Part shown: piece by piece, positions 37,801-48,709 of the stretch | Layout: every line of letters starts with the position of its first letter | Position numbering within the stretch: the first letter of the stretch is position 1 | Assembly (NCBI GenBank): GCA_028564675.1 | Contig: JAOVVO010000205.1 | Span: 51,503-115,502 of the forward strand | Direction: 5' to 3' | DNA from: Onchocerca lupi | Taxonomy: Eukaryota > Nematoda > Chromadorea > Rhabditida > Onchocercidae | Length of the DNA: 64,000 bases | Notes under the pieces: generated by a model | Seen by the model: only the letters and a program-made list of their open reading frames with translations | Told to the model about the DNA's origin: nothing | Databases searched by the model: none | Translations under genes and position numbers: made by a program

Positions 37801-40800
37801 TTTTTGCTTTTTATTGATTACAGTTAATTTGAGTAAGCTAACTTTTATTAAGGGAATTTTTTCTTAATACAAAGTATTTGACATTTAATTTATTGTGAAA
37901 TGCTGTCATCTGTCTGTTATTGAAGCGGATGCTTCACTAACTAAATTTTATTTTAATAGTATCGATTCGCTCATTTAAATAGTTCGTAGTCTTGAATTCA
38001 TAATGCGTGCTGATAATTTTTTACAATTCCTGAAATATAAGTCAAAAAAAAAAAGTCCTCTTATTCCAGGGAGAAAATGGCACAAGCATATGAATTTGCT
38101 TTGGATAAAATTGGTCTCGATATGCATTCGTATTCAATTTATTCTGATTATCTTTCTTTTCTCAAATCTGCGTAAGTTTTGCTAGCTTTTTTGAGAAACA
38201 AAAAAACAAAAATGACAAAAAAGCCTTTGGTAGTGATATATTTATGAAATGTTAATGTATATGTCAAATTACAGACCCACAGTTGGTCAGTATGCGGAGA
38301 ATCAACGCATTTCAGCGGTTCGTAAAGTTTATCAGCGTGGTGTGGTTACTCCGATGGTTAATATTGAACAGTTATGGGCTGAATATTGTGCTTACGAAAA
38401 GGTAAAGTGTCGAAGGATTCTTGTGTGTCGGAATTATTGAATCTTTTACCGATTATGGTTTGCTAGAGAAAGCAAAATACAGAAATGAATTTACGGTTCA
38501 TTAGACGAATAAAAATGAACTGGAAGAATTTGAAACTATTCTGAATCTTGTTTTGTGTTCTTCTTTTTTTTTTTCACTTTCCTACTATTTTTTGAAATTC
38601 CAGAGTGTAAATGCCACATTAGCAGAGAAATTGATTGCTGAACGAAATAAGGAATATCAAGTTGCTAAACGCATCTCAAAATCGTTGGAGCAAGTGACGA
38701 GAGGATTAAATCGGCAAGCTGTAAGTGTCCCACCAAGAGGAACTGTTGCAGAAATGAAACAGGTTTGAATTTTTTCTATTTTTGGTATTTCTTTTTAGGT
38801 TTTGATTCATGAAAATTGCGAAATAAATTTGTCTTAACAGACTTTTTAGTATTTTTTTTTCAGCTAGACATGTGGCGAAAATACATACAATGGGAAAAAA
38901 CTAATCCTTTAGGCACAGAAGAATATGCATATTTCGCTAAAAGAGGTAATTATAACTTTAATTACTTGAAATTGAAATAAACTGATATTAGTGTATGATA
39001 ATTTTGCTTGTCCGGAGAAAAAATTGACAGTATGATATATGTGTACAGCTGAATGATCCATTTCACTGTTATTTTCGGTAGGTGATTTAAAATCCAAACA
39101 ATATTTTATCATATTTCCAGTAATATATGCTTATGAACAAGCTCTACTATGTCTTGGCTATTATCCCGATATGTGGTATGAAGCGGCATTGTTCCAGCAA
39201 CAAGCTGCAGCTGTTTTAGCAGAAAAAGGCGATGTGAAATTAGCAGCCACAATGAACACTGATATCATTCGTTAGTACATTTATTTATGATAAATTTCGG
39301 AAAATTATTGAATTTTTGATTGCTGGGATTATCCATTCATGCTATGAATTTTCGTCAAAAATTTGCTAAATTCGTGATTGTCTAATCATCGAGTCATACT
39401 GTGTGCAATGCTACTGCAAGATTAAGATAAATATTACTAATTATCTTTTTACATCTACCCAGCTTTTCGATGTTAATCATCAGTCTCACTTTCTATTAAC
39501 ACATAGTTGAAATTTGAGCTATCTAACATGCAGTGATTAGCTTCGAATGATTCATGATAGTTTTAGAATGATTTTAGGATAAGAAATATGCGCATTATGA
39601 TTGTTTTATATATGTTTTAAGTTATATTATTTTTCTTTTTTCTTTTTTACATTTTATCATATTTTTTCAGAATTATTCGAGCGTGCAATTGGCGGTCTTT
39701 TAAAGGAAAGCCAGCTTTTGTTTTTTGCATATGCAGATTATGAAGAAGAGCGAATGAAATTTGATAATGTGAAAAAAATTTATGATCGACTTTTAGCCAT
39801 AGAAACAGCTGATCCTACTTTGGTAATTCCTTATATGCTATTCTTATACGCTTATTTATATAGAGGCTTTTAAATAAAAATTTTCACATATCATGAAAAT
39901 CCATATGTCTCATACTCTTAATTTGATCATTTGAAATTTAGGCCTATATACAATTGATGAAATTCGTGAGGCGAACTGAAGGTGTGCAGTATGCACGTGC
40001 GGTTTTTAAACGTGCACGTCAGGATTCACGTTGCAAATTTCATATTTTTGTTTCATCTGCACTTATGGAATATTATTGCAGCAAGGTCTATAATTTTTAT
40101 TCATATTTTCTTTAATAATCTCTTTAGCATAGAAATTGATACTGTAATTGTTTAGTCTTTTATTTACTATCTCTGATACTTTTCTTAAATATCTGCTTCA
40201 TATTTCTTTGTCCTGTATCAACCGTAAAATCGAATCACTGGCGAATTATTTTCATTGTCTATCCTTTCTCAGGATACGGATATTGCGATACGAGTTTTCG
40301 ATATGGGATTAAAAAAGTATGGCGATGAACCGGAATATGCTCTAGCTTATGTTGATTTTTTGTCACACTTAAACGGTAACCTTAGTTTCATAACAAATAG
40401 TTCATATAGTTTAACGAACTGTAATTATATCTTACGACCCATTCTTTTGGACTGAATTGCATTGCGTTCGCGGTTTCTATGTTTTGCTTTGGAACTTAGG
40501 CATATAATTTGAAATTTACGCTTGCATTTGAATCATTTCAGAAGATAACAATACACGTGTTGTTTTTGAGCGAATATTGACTTCGGAATCTATGACACCT
40601 GAAAAATCGATGTTAGTTAATTCTACTTCAAAGTCTTTGTATTTATTTTTGGGCAATGAGTTCAATAATTTTTTTTTTCTTTAGTGAGATCTGGGATCGT
40701 TACCTAGAATTTGAATCACATGTTGGTGATTTGTCCAGTATCTTGAAAGTTGATCAGAGGCGACGTGAAGCGTTAAAGGAACAATATGGTGAAATGCAAA

Positions 40801-43713
40801 CGCTGCTTTTAATTGATCGATATAAATTCTTAGATTTAGTGCCATGCACTAATGATCAATTGCGGTTGATGGGTTATTCTGTAAGTAGCAAAATTATCTA
40901 TTTCAAGAATTTATTTGTAAGTATTTTAAATTATAACTATATAGTAGTGATCAAGTTATGATTATGACAAATCCAATTCGTAAAATCTTAATGCTCTCTG
41001 ATTTGTTTTGCTTGTGAAAATCTTGATCATGATAGCAACTTTTCGTGATCAAATTCGACTTAAAAAGAAAGTTTAAAAAATATACGAGGAAATTTTATGA
41101 TTTCACATACTCCAAAAGTTCGTGAAATTACTCATTGGTTTATTTGGTGAGCTTCCACAGATCAAATATCATTTTGTTTTGCGTTTTAGATTATAGTTTA
41201 TCATAATCTATATAAATAAAAATGTAAACATTCGCTGTTCTAACTCTTAAATCCCCGAAAGTTCTTCACTGATTGCTTTGAAATTTTGACACGACATTGT
41301 ATTCGAATGGACGCATGTTTCATGTAGATATAGTTATTTTTTTTCACTAATTTTTCTCTCATTCTCTTTCTCTTTTACTCTCTCTTTTTCCTGCCCTTCT
41401 CTTTTATCATTTTTCCATTTCGCTTTTTTGCTCCTTTTACCTCTTCTCTTCTATCTATGTTTACCTTTTTATTACCTTCGAACATGAGGTCAAATAGCGG
41501 GAAGATGTTGACGAAGTCAGAGGATGCAATTATGGTAAACAAGTTAACGCCATCCCTTTGAAAGCCGAAAAATGTCAAATAGCGCCGCGATAATTATTGT
41601 AAACAAGGAATGCTAAAGGTCAAATGACGCGACATAGTTTCAAAGGAACGATTTATACCGCCAAAACGCTCCAATTTACAGATAAACAAAATGAGGCCAA
41701 CCAATCAAAAGGCGACACGATGGAGATCAGATAAGGGGAGGAACCCCGAAAGGATTTAAAAGGATTTGGAGCTAGAGCTCAAATTCAAGTTTTGGAGTTC
41801 AGCGCGATACAACCACAAGTCAATTTCGAAGACAGTTCAAGTGTAGTATCTCTTAAGTTTGTCCAAGCAATGCCTCGCAGAAGATCATACTTAAGTCGTC
41901 TTACTTGCGCAGCTGGAGTAACGCTACGATTAATTGCAAATCAAGCTGAGGAAGAACGAGCATTAGCGAAAGAGCGAAACAGACAAAGGATGGCTCAAAT
42001 ATGTGCCAAGAAAGCAGCAAAGCAACATGCAGCCAGACTTCAGGATGTACGGTTGCGAGCTCGGCTGAGAATGGTTGAAAGACGCCAACGAGAAATAGCA
42101 GATCAGCGTCATACACGGTTGCAAGCACGGTTGAAAATAGATGAAAGAAGTCAACAAGAAATAGTAGATCAGCGTCAAACAGAACTCCATGCTCTGCAAT
42201 CACATAATTACAATCATTTTTCATTCCGATACAGCCCAGCCAATGATTACAGTTTGAATCGTACTCGAATGCAGCGTTGTGTTAAATTTTCAAAGCAATC
42301 GTTAAGAACTTTCGGAATAGATTAACTGGACCCGACTGCCATGGCAGTGCTCGGCCGGGTCCAATAATACTATAATAGAGATGAAGCTATGAAAAAATCA
42401 TTCGGAAGATTTTTAAAGAATTTATTTCGAAAATCCAAACATTAGTTTATTAATTTATATTATTAATCAATCTCAGTAGAACAAATATGAAATTGTTAGG
42501 AACTTCGGAATCCTTTGGTTATGGCTCTTTATTTGATCAATTACTTTCCAGTCGTAAATGATTTTTTATTTTTTTCCAAGCTTCATTTTGGATAAATTTT
42601 AGGTTATAAATTTCAAAATATTTGTAGAAAAAATTGGGACAAGGTTCATCATTGATTGGACGCGCATCGGGTTCAGGAACGGCTTCTTTGTCATCAAATG
42701 GTGCTCAAACAAATGGTTTGTTTTCTTGATTTAATTCTATCTGTATTGCGCTTAAAATCTCATAATTTTTTTTTTGTTTCAGGACAAACTGCAGTGAGAC
42801 AAACTGCATCTGGAAGTGGACCATCAGTCGTAATGGGTGGTGGTGTAAGTCTGGAGATTTCTGGTTATCCAAGACCGGATACAGATCAGATGATACCTTT
42901 TAAGCCAAAACTGAACACAAATGCCAGTTATCATCCCATTCCTGGTGGTATGCTGTGGTTTAATTTTTTTGATTATAAATAATTTAAGTTTCATTTTGTT
43001 CGATTTTTTTTTAATTTTTAATTTGCAATAATATACAAAACTGTAAAATAGTAAGTTGCTAATCTCGTTTTTTAAAGGTGTTTTTCCGCCACCAGCTGCG
43101 GCTGCTCAGTTGATGCAAATGTTACCACCTCCATATTGTTTTAATGGTCCTTTTGTTTCGGTGGACTTGCTTATGGATAGCTTGACAAAATTCAGCCAAA
43201 ATGGCCGTATGTTTTTTTCTTCAAATTTATCGAAACTGACTTCCACTGAAATAACTCTTTTATTTAATGATCACCTGATTTCTTTATTATCTCGTAATGG
43301 TTCTTTCTTTACAGCACCATCAGTTGATCCTAAGGTAAAACTGGAAAATGGTAGTATGTTTGGAATGCATCGAGTAGAAGATATCAAAAAGGAATTTTAT
43401 CAGTTATTAAATACGACTACTGATCCTAATATTGTAAGTTTTTGTGACCTCTCTGTTTCTAACTATTTAGGATTGTTTGAAATTTTATATTTAATATTCT
43501 ATCAAAGGTATTAAATATTTCATCAAAATTTGGGAGATAGTTTAGATTTTGGCATCAAATGAATATCAGCAACAGCATTCAGCTGCTACGCAAAGAAAGA
43601 GGCGAGCAGCTGGTGGTCGTGATTCTGATAGCGATGAAGAGGCAGCACCACGTGCATCTGGAGTTGTTCGGGACATATATCGAAGGAGAATGAATCAAAA
43701 AGTTCATGAGTGA
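34817..43713 (+). CDS. CSTF3: CstF-77 (cleavage stimulation factor subunit 3), 757 residues
   Basis: CstF-77 is the nuclear scaffold of the cleavage stimulation factor that defines pre-mRNA 3' ends; the C. elegans orthologue is suf-1. Nineteen exons join in phase: 34817-34909, 35426-35521, 36933-36965, 37598-37695, 38070-38171, 38275-38401, 38604-38762, 38864-38945, 39121-39270, 39671-39822, 39942-40085, 40273-40375, 40542-40611, 40685-40880, 42628-42715, 42783-42947, 43078-43206, 43315-43433, 43546-43713. HAT repeats fill about residues 1-535, with close matches to human in DLWKCYVFYVRETKG, QAYEFALDKIGL, YAENQRISAVRKVYQRG, LLFFAYADYEEERMKFD, SALMEYYCSKDTDIAI and FLSHLNEDNNTRVVFERIL. The proline-rich hinge that binds CstF-64 and CstF-50 follows (RPDTDQMIPFKP, PGGVFPPPAAAAQLM). 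The chain ends DSDSDEEAA...VVRDIYRRRM, like human. The 11-codon exon 3 and the intron 43207-43314 are noteworthy. A TATTTTAG acceptor sits 6 bases before the ATG. Confidence 0.95.
41870..42325 (+). pseudogene. Helitron protein N-terminal fragment
   Basis: The open frame from ATG 41870 begins MPRRRSYLSRLTCAAGVTLR and continues in a very basic, Arg/Glu/Gln-rich region (EEERALAKERNRQRMAQI, RLRARLRMVERRQREIADQR). Helitron proteins of animals often start with a similar MPRR...R/E-rich leader. A ~23-residue unit (RLRARLRMVERRQREIADQR / RLQARLKIDERSQQEIVDQR) is tandemly duplicated. No Rep or helicase domain follows: the frame runs straight into the element's right terminal block (KFSKQSLRTF is the translated terminal sequence) and stops. 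It is therefore a truncated remnant, not a functional transposase. The Helitron assignment rests on the termini more than on this peptide. Confidence 0.5.
42325..42366 (+). other. Helitron 3' hairpin with nested 14-base palindrome
   Basis: Stem GGACCCG (42328-42334) pairs with CGGGTCC (42356-42362). Inside the loop is a perfect palindrome ACTGCCATGGCAGT (42335-42348). Hairpins of this kind act as the terminator of rolling-circle transposition in Helitrons. Confidence 0.75.
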
Positions 43714-46700
43714 TAATTGTCTTCACTCATTTTTCTTATAATCGTCCAAAATAATTATATTAATTTTTTTTTTCATCGTATTTCTCTATTCTAGTAAGAA
43801 TGTTTTGTAGTCTTTCGTACTTATCAAGCTACGAAAATATTCTGAACAGTTGTTCTTCGTTGATACTAAAGAAGACATATTTATAAATTGTTGGTAAATG
43901 TGTCCGATCGATCCGATTTGAAATTAAATCTAAAATTTTATCATTTCTCTCCTTATGTACATAATTTTATTGTTTTACAGCTTTCATTGGCCTTTTCTTA
44001 TCATTGTATGTGATTTTTGAATATTATCCTTATTATTGCCTTTTTTTTTTTGCTTAAAAATTTGATCGATATTTTGATCTCTCTCATATTCAGTCTTAGT
44101 CCATTGACAAAAATAACAAATTATATTTGAACCAAAATTTGTCGTAAGAAGTGAAACAACTTTGTAAGCATTTACAATTCGAGTTTCTTTTTATTTGTTT
44201 CAAATTCCCAAGATTTTTATAAATTGAAGAATTGTCGAACTTAACATTTTTTTTCTAATTTTGAAAAAAAATTAGGGACATTTTCTAAAATTTCTTGATT
44301 TTTGTTGTCATTCCAATTTCTGTTATCATATTTCTGCTACAGTTTGTTTTTTTGCAACCGTTTTTTCCTGTTATTCAAATAAGTTTATAATTGTCAAATT
44401 TTTTTGCTCGAATTTACATTTGGATATGGTTATTTGTCTCTTTGCTCTCTAATTGACCCATCGGAGTTCAAAATACATTCATTCCAAATAATGAAAAGAC
44501 AAGACTATGAATATCATAAAGACAAGAATATCTTTGATTATTAATTAAAAACACAATTATCACTAATTTATCTTGTCGGAGTTTTAGCAGAAATTTTCCA
44601 AAAAGAGATGATAGAATTGGTTTTAATTTGGGAAAAATTCTTTCGAAAGAGTGAAAAATTAATCTTTTGTAGTATTTGTGAGAAAGATTTATCATAGTTT
44701 AAAATTTTTAAGAAAAAATAATGCGTTCGTATTTTATATTCCCCATTTTCTCTGTAAAATTTCGAACTATGAATTAAATTGAATGGGAATTCTTCATTAT
44801 AAAGAATAACAATTTTTAAAACTTTAAAATGTCTTACCAAAAGTTTAAATATATTTTAAAAATCTAATGCTTCATTTTCTATATATTCATCAAGAATCTG
44901 TATAGACTTTTAGCAACAGTTCAACTTATTCAAACCGTCAATTTATGATGTTTTCTTTAATTCGAAAGTTCAAAGTAAATTCATTGTTCCGTAAATCTTG
45001 GTTTGTAAAATCTTCACTCTTATTTATATATTTGATTATTACGAGAATCTGATATGTTATTTGTTCAATAAAAGAAATTTGAGCCATAAACTTTGATATT
45101 TCCTTGATGTTAGTTTGCAGTTTTAACTTAATCGATTAATGGAGAAGGCATAAATTATAGGAAAACTCTTTCAAAAATATGACCAAAGGAATTTTTGTTT
45201 TAAAAAATTGGCCAACAGTGAGAAAGAGCGAAGGATAAGGGGACTTAATCGATGTTATTTTATGTTTCTAATTTAATTAGTATTTAAAGAACAACAAAAA
45301 AAAAAAAGAAAAATGCAATCTATGTTCATAATTCATAATTTATCATAATATTTTAATACGATCTCTTATATCAAATTCTTGAAATTTGAAATTAGAAATT
45401 TTATAGGAACAGAAATGCTAATAAATTTATGTTGACGTTATTTGAATCTAGTTGTTATTAATTTATTTATATAATTAGATATAATAATTGGATCTGTGAA
45501 TTTTGATTTATTATAAATGTCCAGGTTAAAGTTTCGCCAAGCTCAATTAAATCAATTATAAAAATTCCATATATAGAATTATCAGCTTTTTATAAATATC
45601 AATAAATGATAAATATTAGTCAAAAGATATTCTTAATTAATATATTCATAATATAATTTGCAATTTGATATTAATAATGTAACTTGATTCTTACCATGTT
45701 ATCTGATTTCGTATTGAAAAAATATCTCTATCGTTGAAATTCAGAACAATAAATTTGTATGGGATAAATTTTGAAAATTCTAAATCATTAAAGAAACAGA
45801 AATTTAATTTAACAAATCGATTATAAATTTAATGCATTTGAATAATTATCTTTCCGAATTAAAAAAAAAAAAAAAGAAATTATGAGAATGCAATTAACTT
45901 CTTCGTTTAAAATAAAATTTTATAAAGTTGTAAAGCAATGAATTTGAATATTTGTAGATACGAAAGCATTTCTAGATTACATGGTAAGCAATTTTAGTAT
46001 TAACAATCCCAATTATTTCATGTTTTCTCTTTTTTTTTTTTTTTTTTTTTATTTTTTTTTTAGGTGATATCAAATCAAAAAAAAAAAAAAAAAGACGAAG
46101 TTGAAAGGATGCAATTAAATTCTGCGCCGAAATTAAAACTTTATAAAAGTTGCAATGGATTCGAATATTTATGCGAGAAAAAATATCATTCTTAAAGTTT
46201 TAATGGCAAACAATCTTGATTTATTGCTAACAATTTCAACTGCTAGCTATTTATTATTTTTTCTTTTTGCAATTTCAAATAATTTTTAATTTGAAAAAAA
46301 AAAAAGAAAAAATTTGCAAGGGAAAGAATTTGATATTTTTCATTTTTTTTTTTTTAGTTTTTTTATAATTTTAAACTTGCAAAAAAGAAAAGAAAAATTG
46401 CAACAGATCTTTTCCTTTTCATACTTTCAAGTGAAAGAATTTCAATTTATCATTATAAAAATGTGTAATCTTCCCAATTAAAAACATGTTTTCTCGAAAT
46501 ATCCAGAAAAAAAAAAGAAATAACACTTTTTATTACCTCTCTTTTCTTTCATTTTATCATTCTCGATTTTTCATTACCTGTCTTATATTTTATCATTCTC
46601 GACTTTTTTCATATTATCAAATTGTTCATAAATGTTACTTATTCACTTACTTATCTATTTACTTACTATTTCAGTTACTTACTAATTCCAATACCATTCA

Positions 46701-47227
46701 GCAACAATAATTTAATTTTTTCATTTTCTCTTTTCCATTCCGTATAATAATCAGGAAAATTAATACTGAATTTATCTGTTCATATGTCTGCATCAAATTA
46801 AAAATCCTTTGCTAACAATTAATCAATATTTTCTTTGCTGCAAATATTAACATTATTATCGAATTTATTATCATTATTATTTCCACTATAATTCTTTACT
46901 AAAATTTATAAATCTATAAATTGCAGCATTTCAACGAATCGATTTGTTATCACTATTTTAATCAGTTTTTTACTATTATTATTGAAATTTCTTGAATTGA
47001 AATTTAGTAGCCAATGCTATTACAGCACTTTGATCGAAATTAAAGAAGATGTGTAATATTTGAAATAAATTAAATCATTCAAAATATTATGTATTGTAAA
47101 AATAATTTCCATATAAACGAATTTTCTTCTTTTAATTCATTTATTGTTTCAATTTGTTTAATCATAATCTTAAAATCATATGAACTAATTAATCAAATTC
47201 AAATTTAGATTCAAATAGTGATATTGC
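43714..47227. other. Intergenic region after CstF-77
   Basis: AT-rich, homopolymer-rich DNA (long T runs near 46031-46060, A runs near 46078). The nearest perfect AATAAA is near 45066, so the real poly(A) signal of CstF-77 may be a variant closer to the stop. No coding exon seen; open frames at 44468-44840 (minus) and 46486-46710 (plus) are low-complexity. Confidence 0.5.
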
Positions 47228-48656
47228 ATGAAAATTTTGGTTGGAATAGTTATATTTCTAATTGCAGCAAATATTAATCAAGCATGTAAAAGTAACGGTA
47301 AAATATATAGACATGGTGATACATGGGTTAGCTATTATCTTATCATTTTTTCATATTCTAAAATTTATCTGCCGAAAAATTCAAAATCAATTATCTGATA
47401 AACATTTCATTAAATTATCTGACAAATATTTTATTAATTACCCGATAAATTAGTTGTCCGATTTATTATCTGATAAATACTTTATTCTGATAAATAGTTT
47501 AATTGTCCGATTCGATATAGTATAAGTTTTAATTCTGTTCTCCTAAAAAATTTTTCTTTTTTTTTTTCAATTTATATATATTTTCCACAATATATTTGAA
47601 ACTGTTTATTTTTTCTGATCAAAGATTTGTGATCGATTAATAATGATTAGAAAGATATTGATTACATATCAAATATTGTAAAATATATTTAATAATAACG
47701 TAAGAATCAAAAAATTATAATTTTCTTCGTATTATTTTGATGATATGAAGTTTCCTAATATCTTAAATCATTTAAAATAATTGAAAATTAAATTTGAATT
47801 TTAAGAGATTTTTATTACAGATTTATAGAAATTTCGAATTTCTTTGTGAAAAATACACTAATGGATCATGGCGTACAGAAATTACTGCATGTTTAGCACC
47901 AGGTGGTTTTCGATTACTTGTAGGAACTGAATTTATCGAAGCAGGAATGAATTACACGTAAGTATTCACATATTTTTTTTTACGTAACGTAATTTTGCTG
48001 CCATTTTCATAGAAATTAGACAAGATCTTCAAGATTTTCCAGATGATATATCAATGATTATGAGAATATCAATAAATATGAGCTTCCGACTGCAGTTAAT
48101 CTGATTAATTTGATATTAAGTTATAGGTATTAAAAAATTATCTGTTTCTATCTAATTAATTAGTGATACCATTTTTTAAACTTACATGAAATTTAAATTT
48201 GTTATGCAATGAAAGTTGTACTTTCGTATCATTAAAAAAAAAAAATTTGCTTGAATTGTGCATGAAATAGAGCAGAAAATTGATTTGTTTCATTTCTGAT
48301 TGTAATCATAAAAATATGCGAATTGAGTTATAGTAAATATAATCATTAATATCATTATCACTTATTATTTATGATAGTTATGATATTAATGCCGTAAATT
48401 ATTCCGACATATTATTATCATGCTATGTTTGATTCGAATGTTTTTATGATTTCAGTTAGAAATGAAATTGATTATCACATTGTAATCATGATAAATTATT
48501 GATGATAATTATCGTTCTAAGTAAAATTTATCATAATATTCATGATAATTATGATGATAATACGTCGTAATTATAATAATCCATTTTTAATTTATCATTT
48601 ACAGATGTACGAGAAAACCCGGTGGCGTAGTGGAATTTGCATATAGGTCAATTTAA
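47228..48656 (+). CDS. Small secreted protein with one MIG-18-like fibronectin-I-type domain, 95 residues
   Basis: Three exons (47228-47326, 47821-47957, 48605-48656) join in phases 0 and 2. Residues 1-19 are a signal peptide (MKILVGIVIFLIAANINQA). The mature chain carries four cysteines (20, 42, 57, 80) in the order CKSNGKIYRHGDTW, FEFLCEKYTNGSWRTEITAC, GTEFIEAGMNYTC, KPGGVVEFAY. This Gly/Trp/Cys spacing is that of the repeat in C. elegans MIG-18, a secreted factor that acts with the ADAMTS protease MIG-17 in gonad cell migration, and of many nematode-specific secreted proteins. Two N-glycosylation sites are present (N47-G-S, N77-Y-T). The protein has a single domain and little else. The stop after FAYRSI is followed 48 bases on by AATAAA, supporting this 3' end. 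Donor 1 is GTTAGC. Family call is from memory of the motif; function is inferred. Confidence 0.6.
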
Positions 48657-48703
48657 ATTATATTGTGCCTTTTCATCTGTTGTTGTTTTTATAATAGAAT
48701 ATG

Positions 48704-48709
48704 AATAAA
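48704..48709 (+). terminator. AATAAA polyadenylation signal of the MIG-18-like gene
   Basis: Perfect AATAAA 48 bases after the TAA stop, at a normal spacing for a short nematode 3' UTR. Confidence 0.6.

Larger units (their letters stand above)
41207..42366 (+). mobile_element. Helitron2/Helentron-like element in CstF-77 intron 14
   Basis: The left end begins TCTATATAAATAAAAATGT, followed by a subterminal block (GAAAGTTCTTCACTGATTGC, then TTTGAAATTTTGACAC and TATTCGAATG). Near the right end the same block recurs inverted (CGAATGCAGCG..., AAATTTTCAAAGCAATCGTT, AAGAACTTTCGG) and is followed by a strong hairpin (GGACCCG...CGGGTCC, 42328-42362). Asymmetric inverted termini plus a 3' hairpin are the hallmarks of Helitron2/Helentron elements. 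The interior is less AT-rich than the flanks and holds a polypyrimidine tract (41345-41460) and a fragment of a Helitron protein frame. It lies wholly inside an intron in the same orientation as the gene. The exact 3' base is uncertain by a few nucleotides. Confidence 0.75.

Noticed and set aside
41901..42224. Minus-strand open frames of 107 and 78 codons.
   Set aside because: They are reverse-strand shadows of the Arg/Gln/Glu-rich Helitron fragment; their Leu/Phe-rich repeats simply mirror it.
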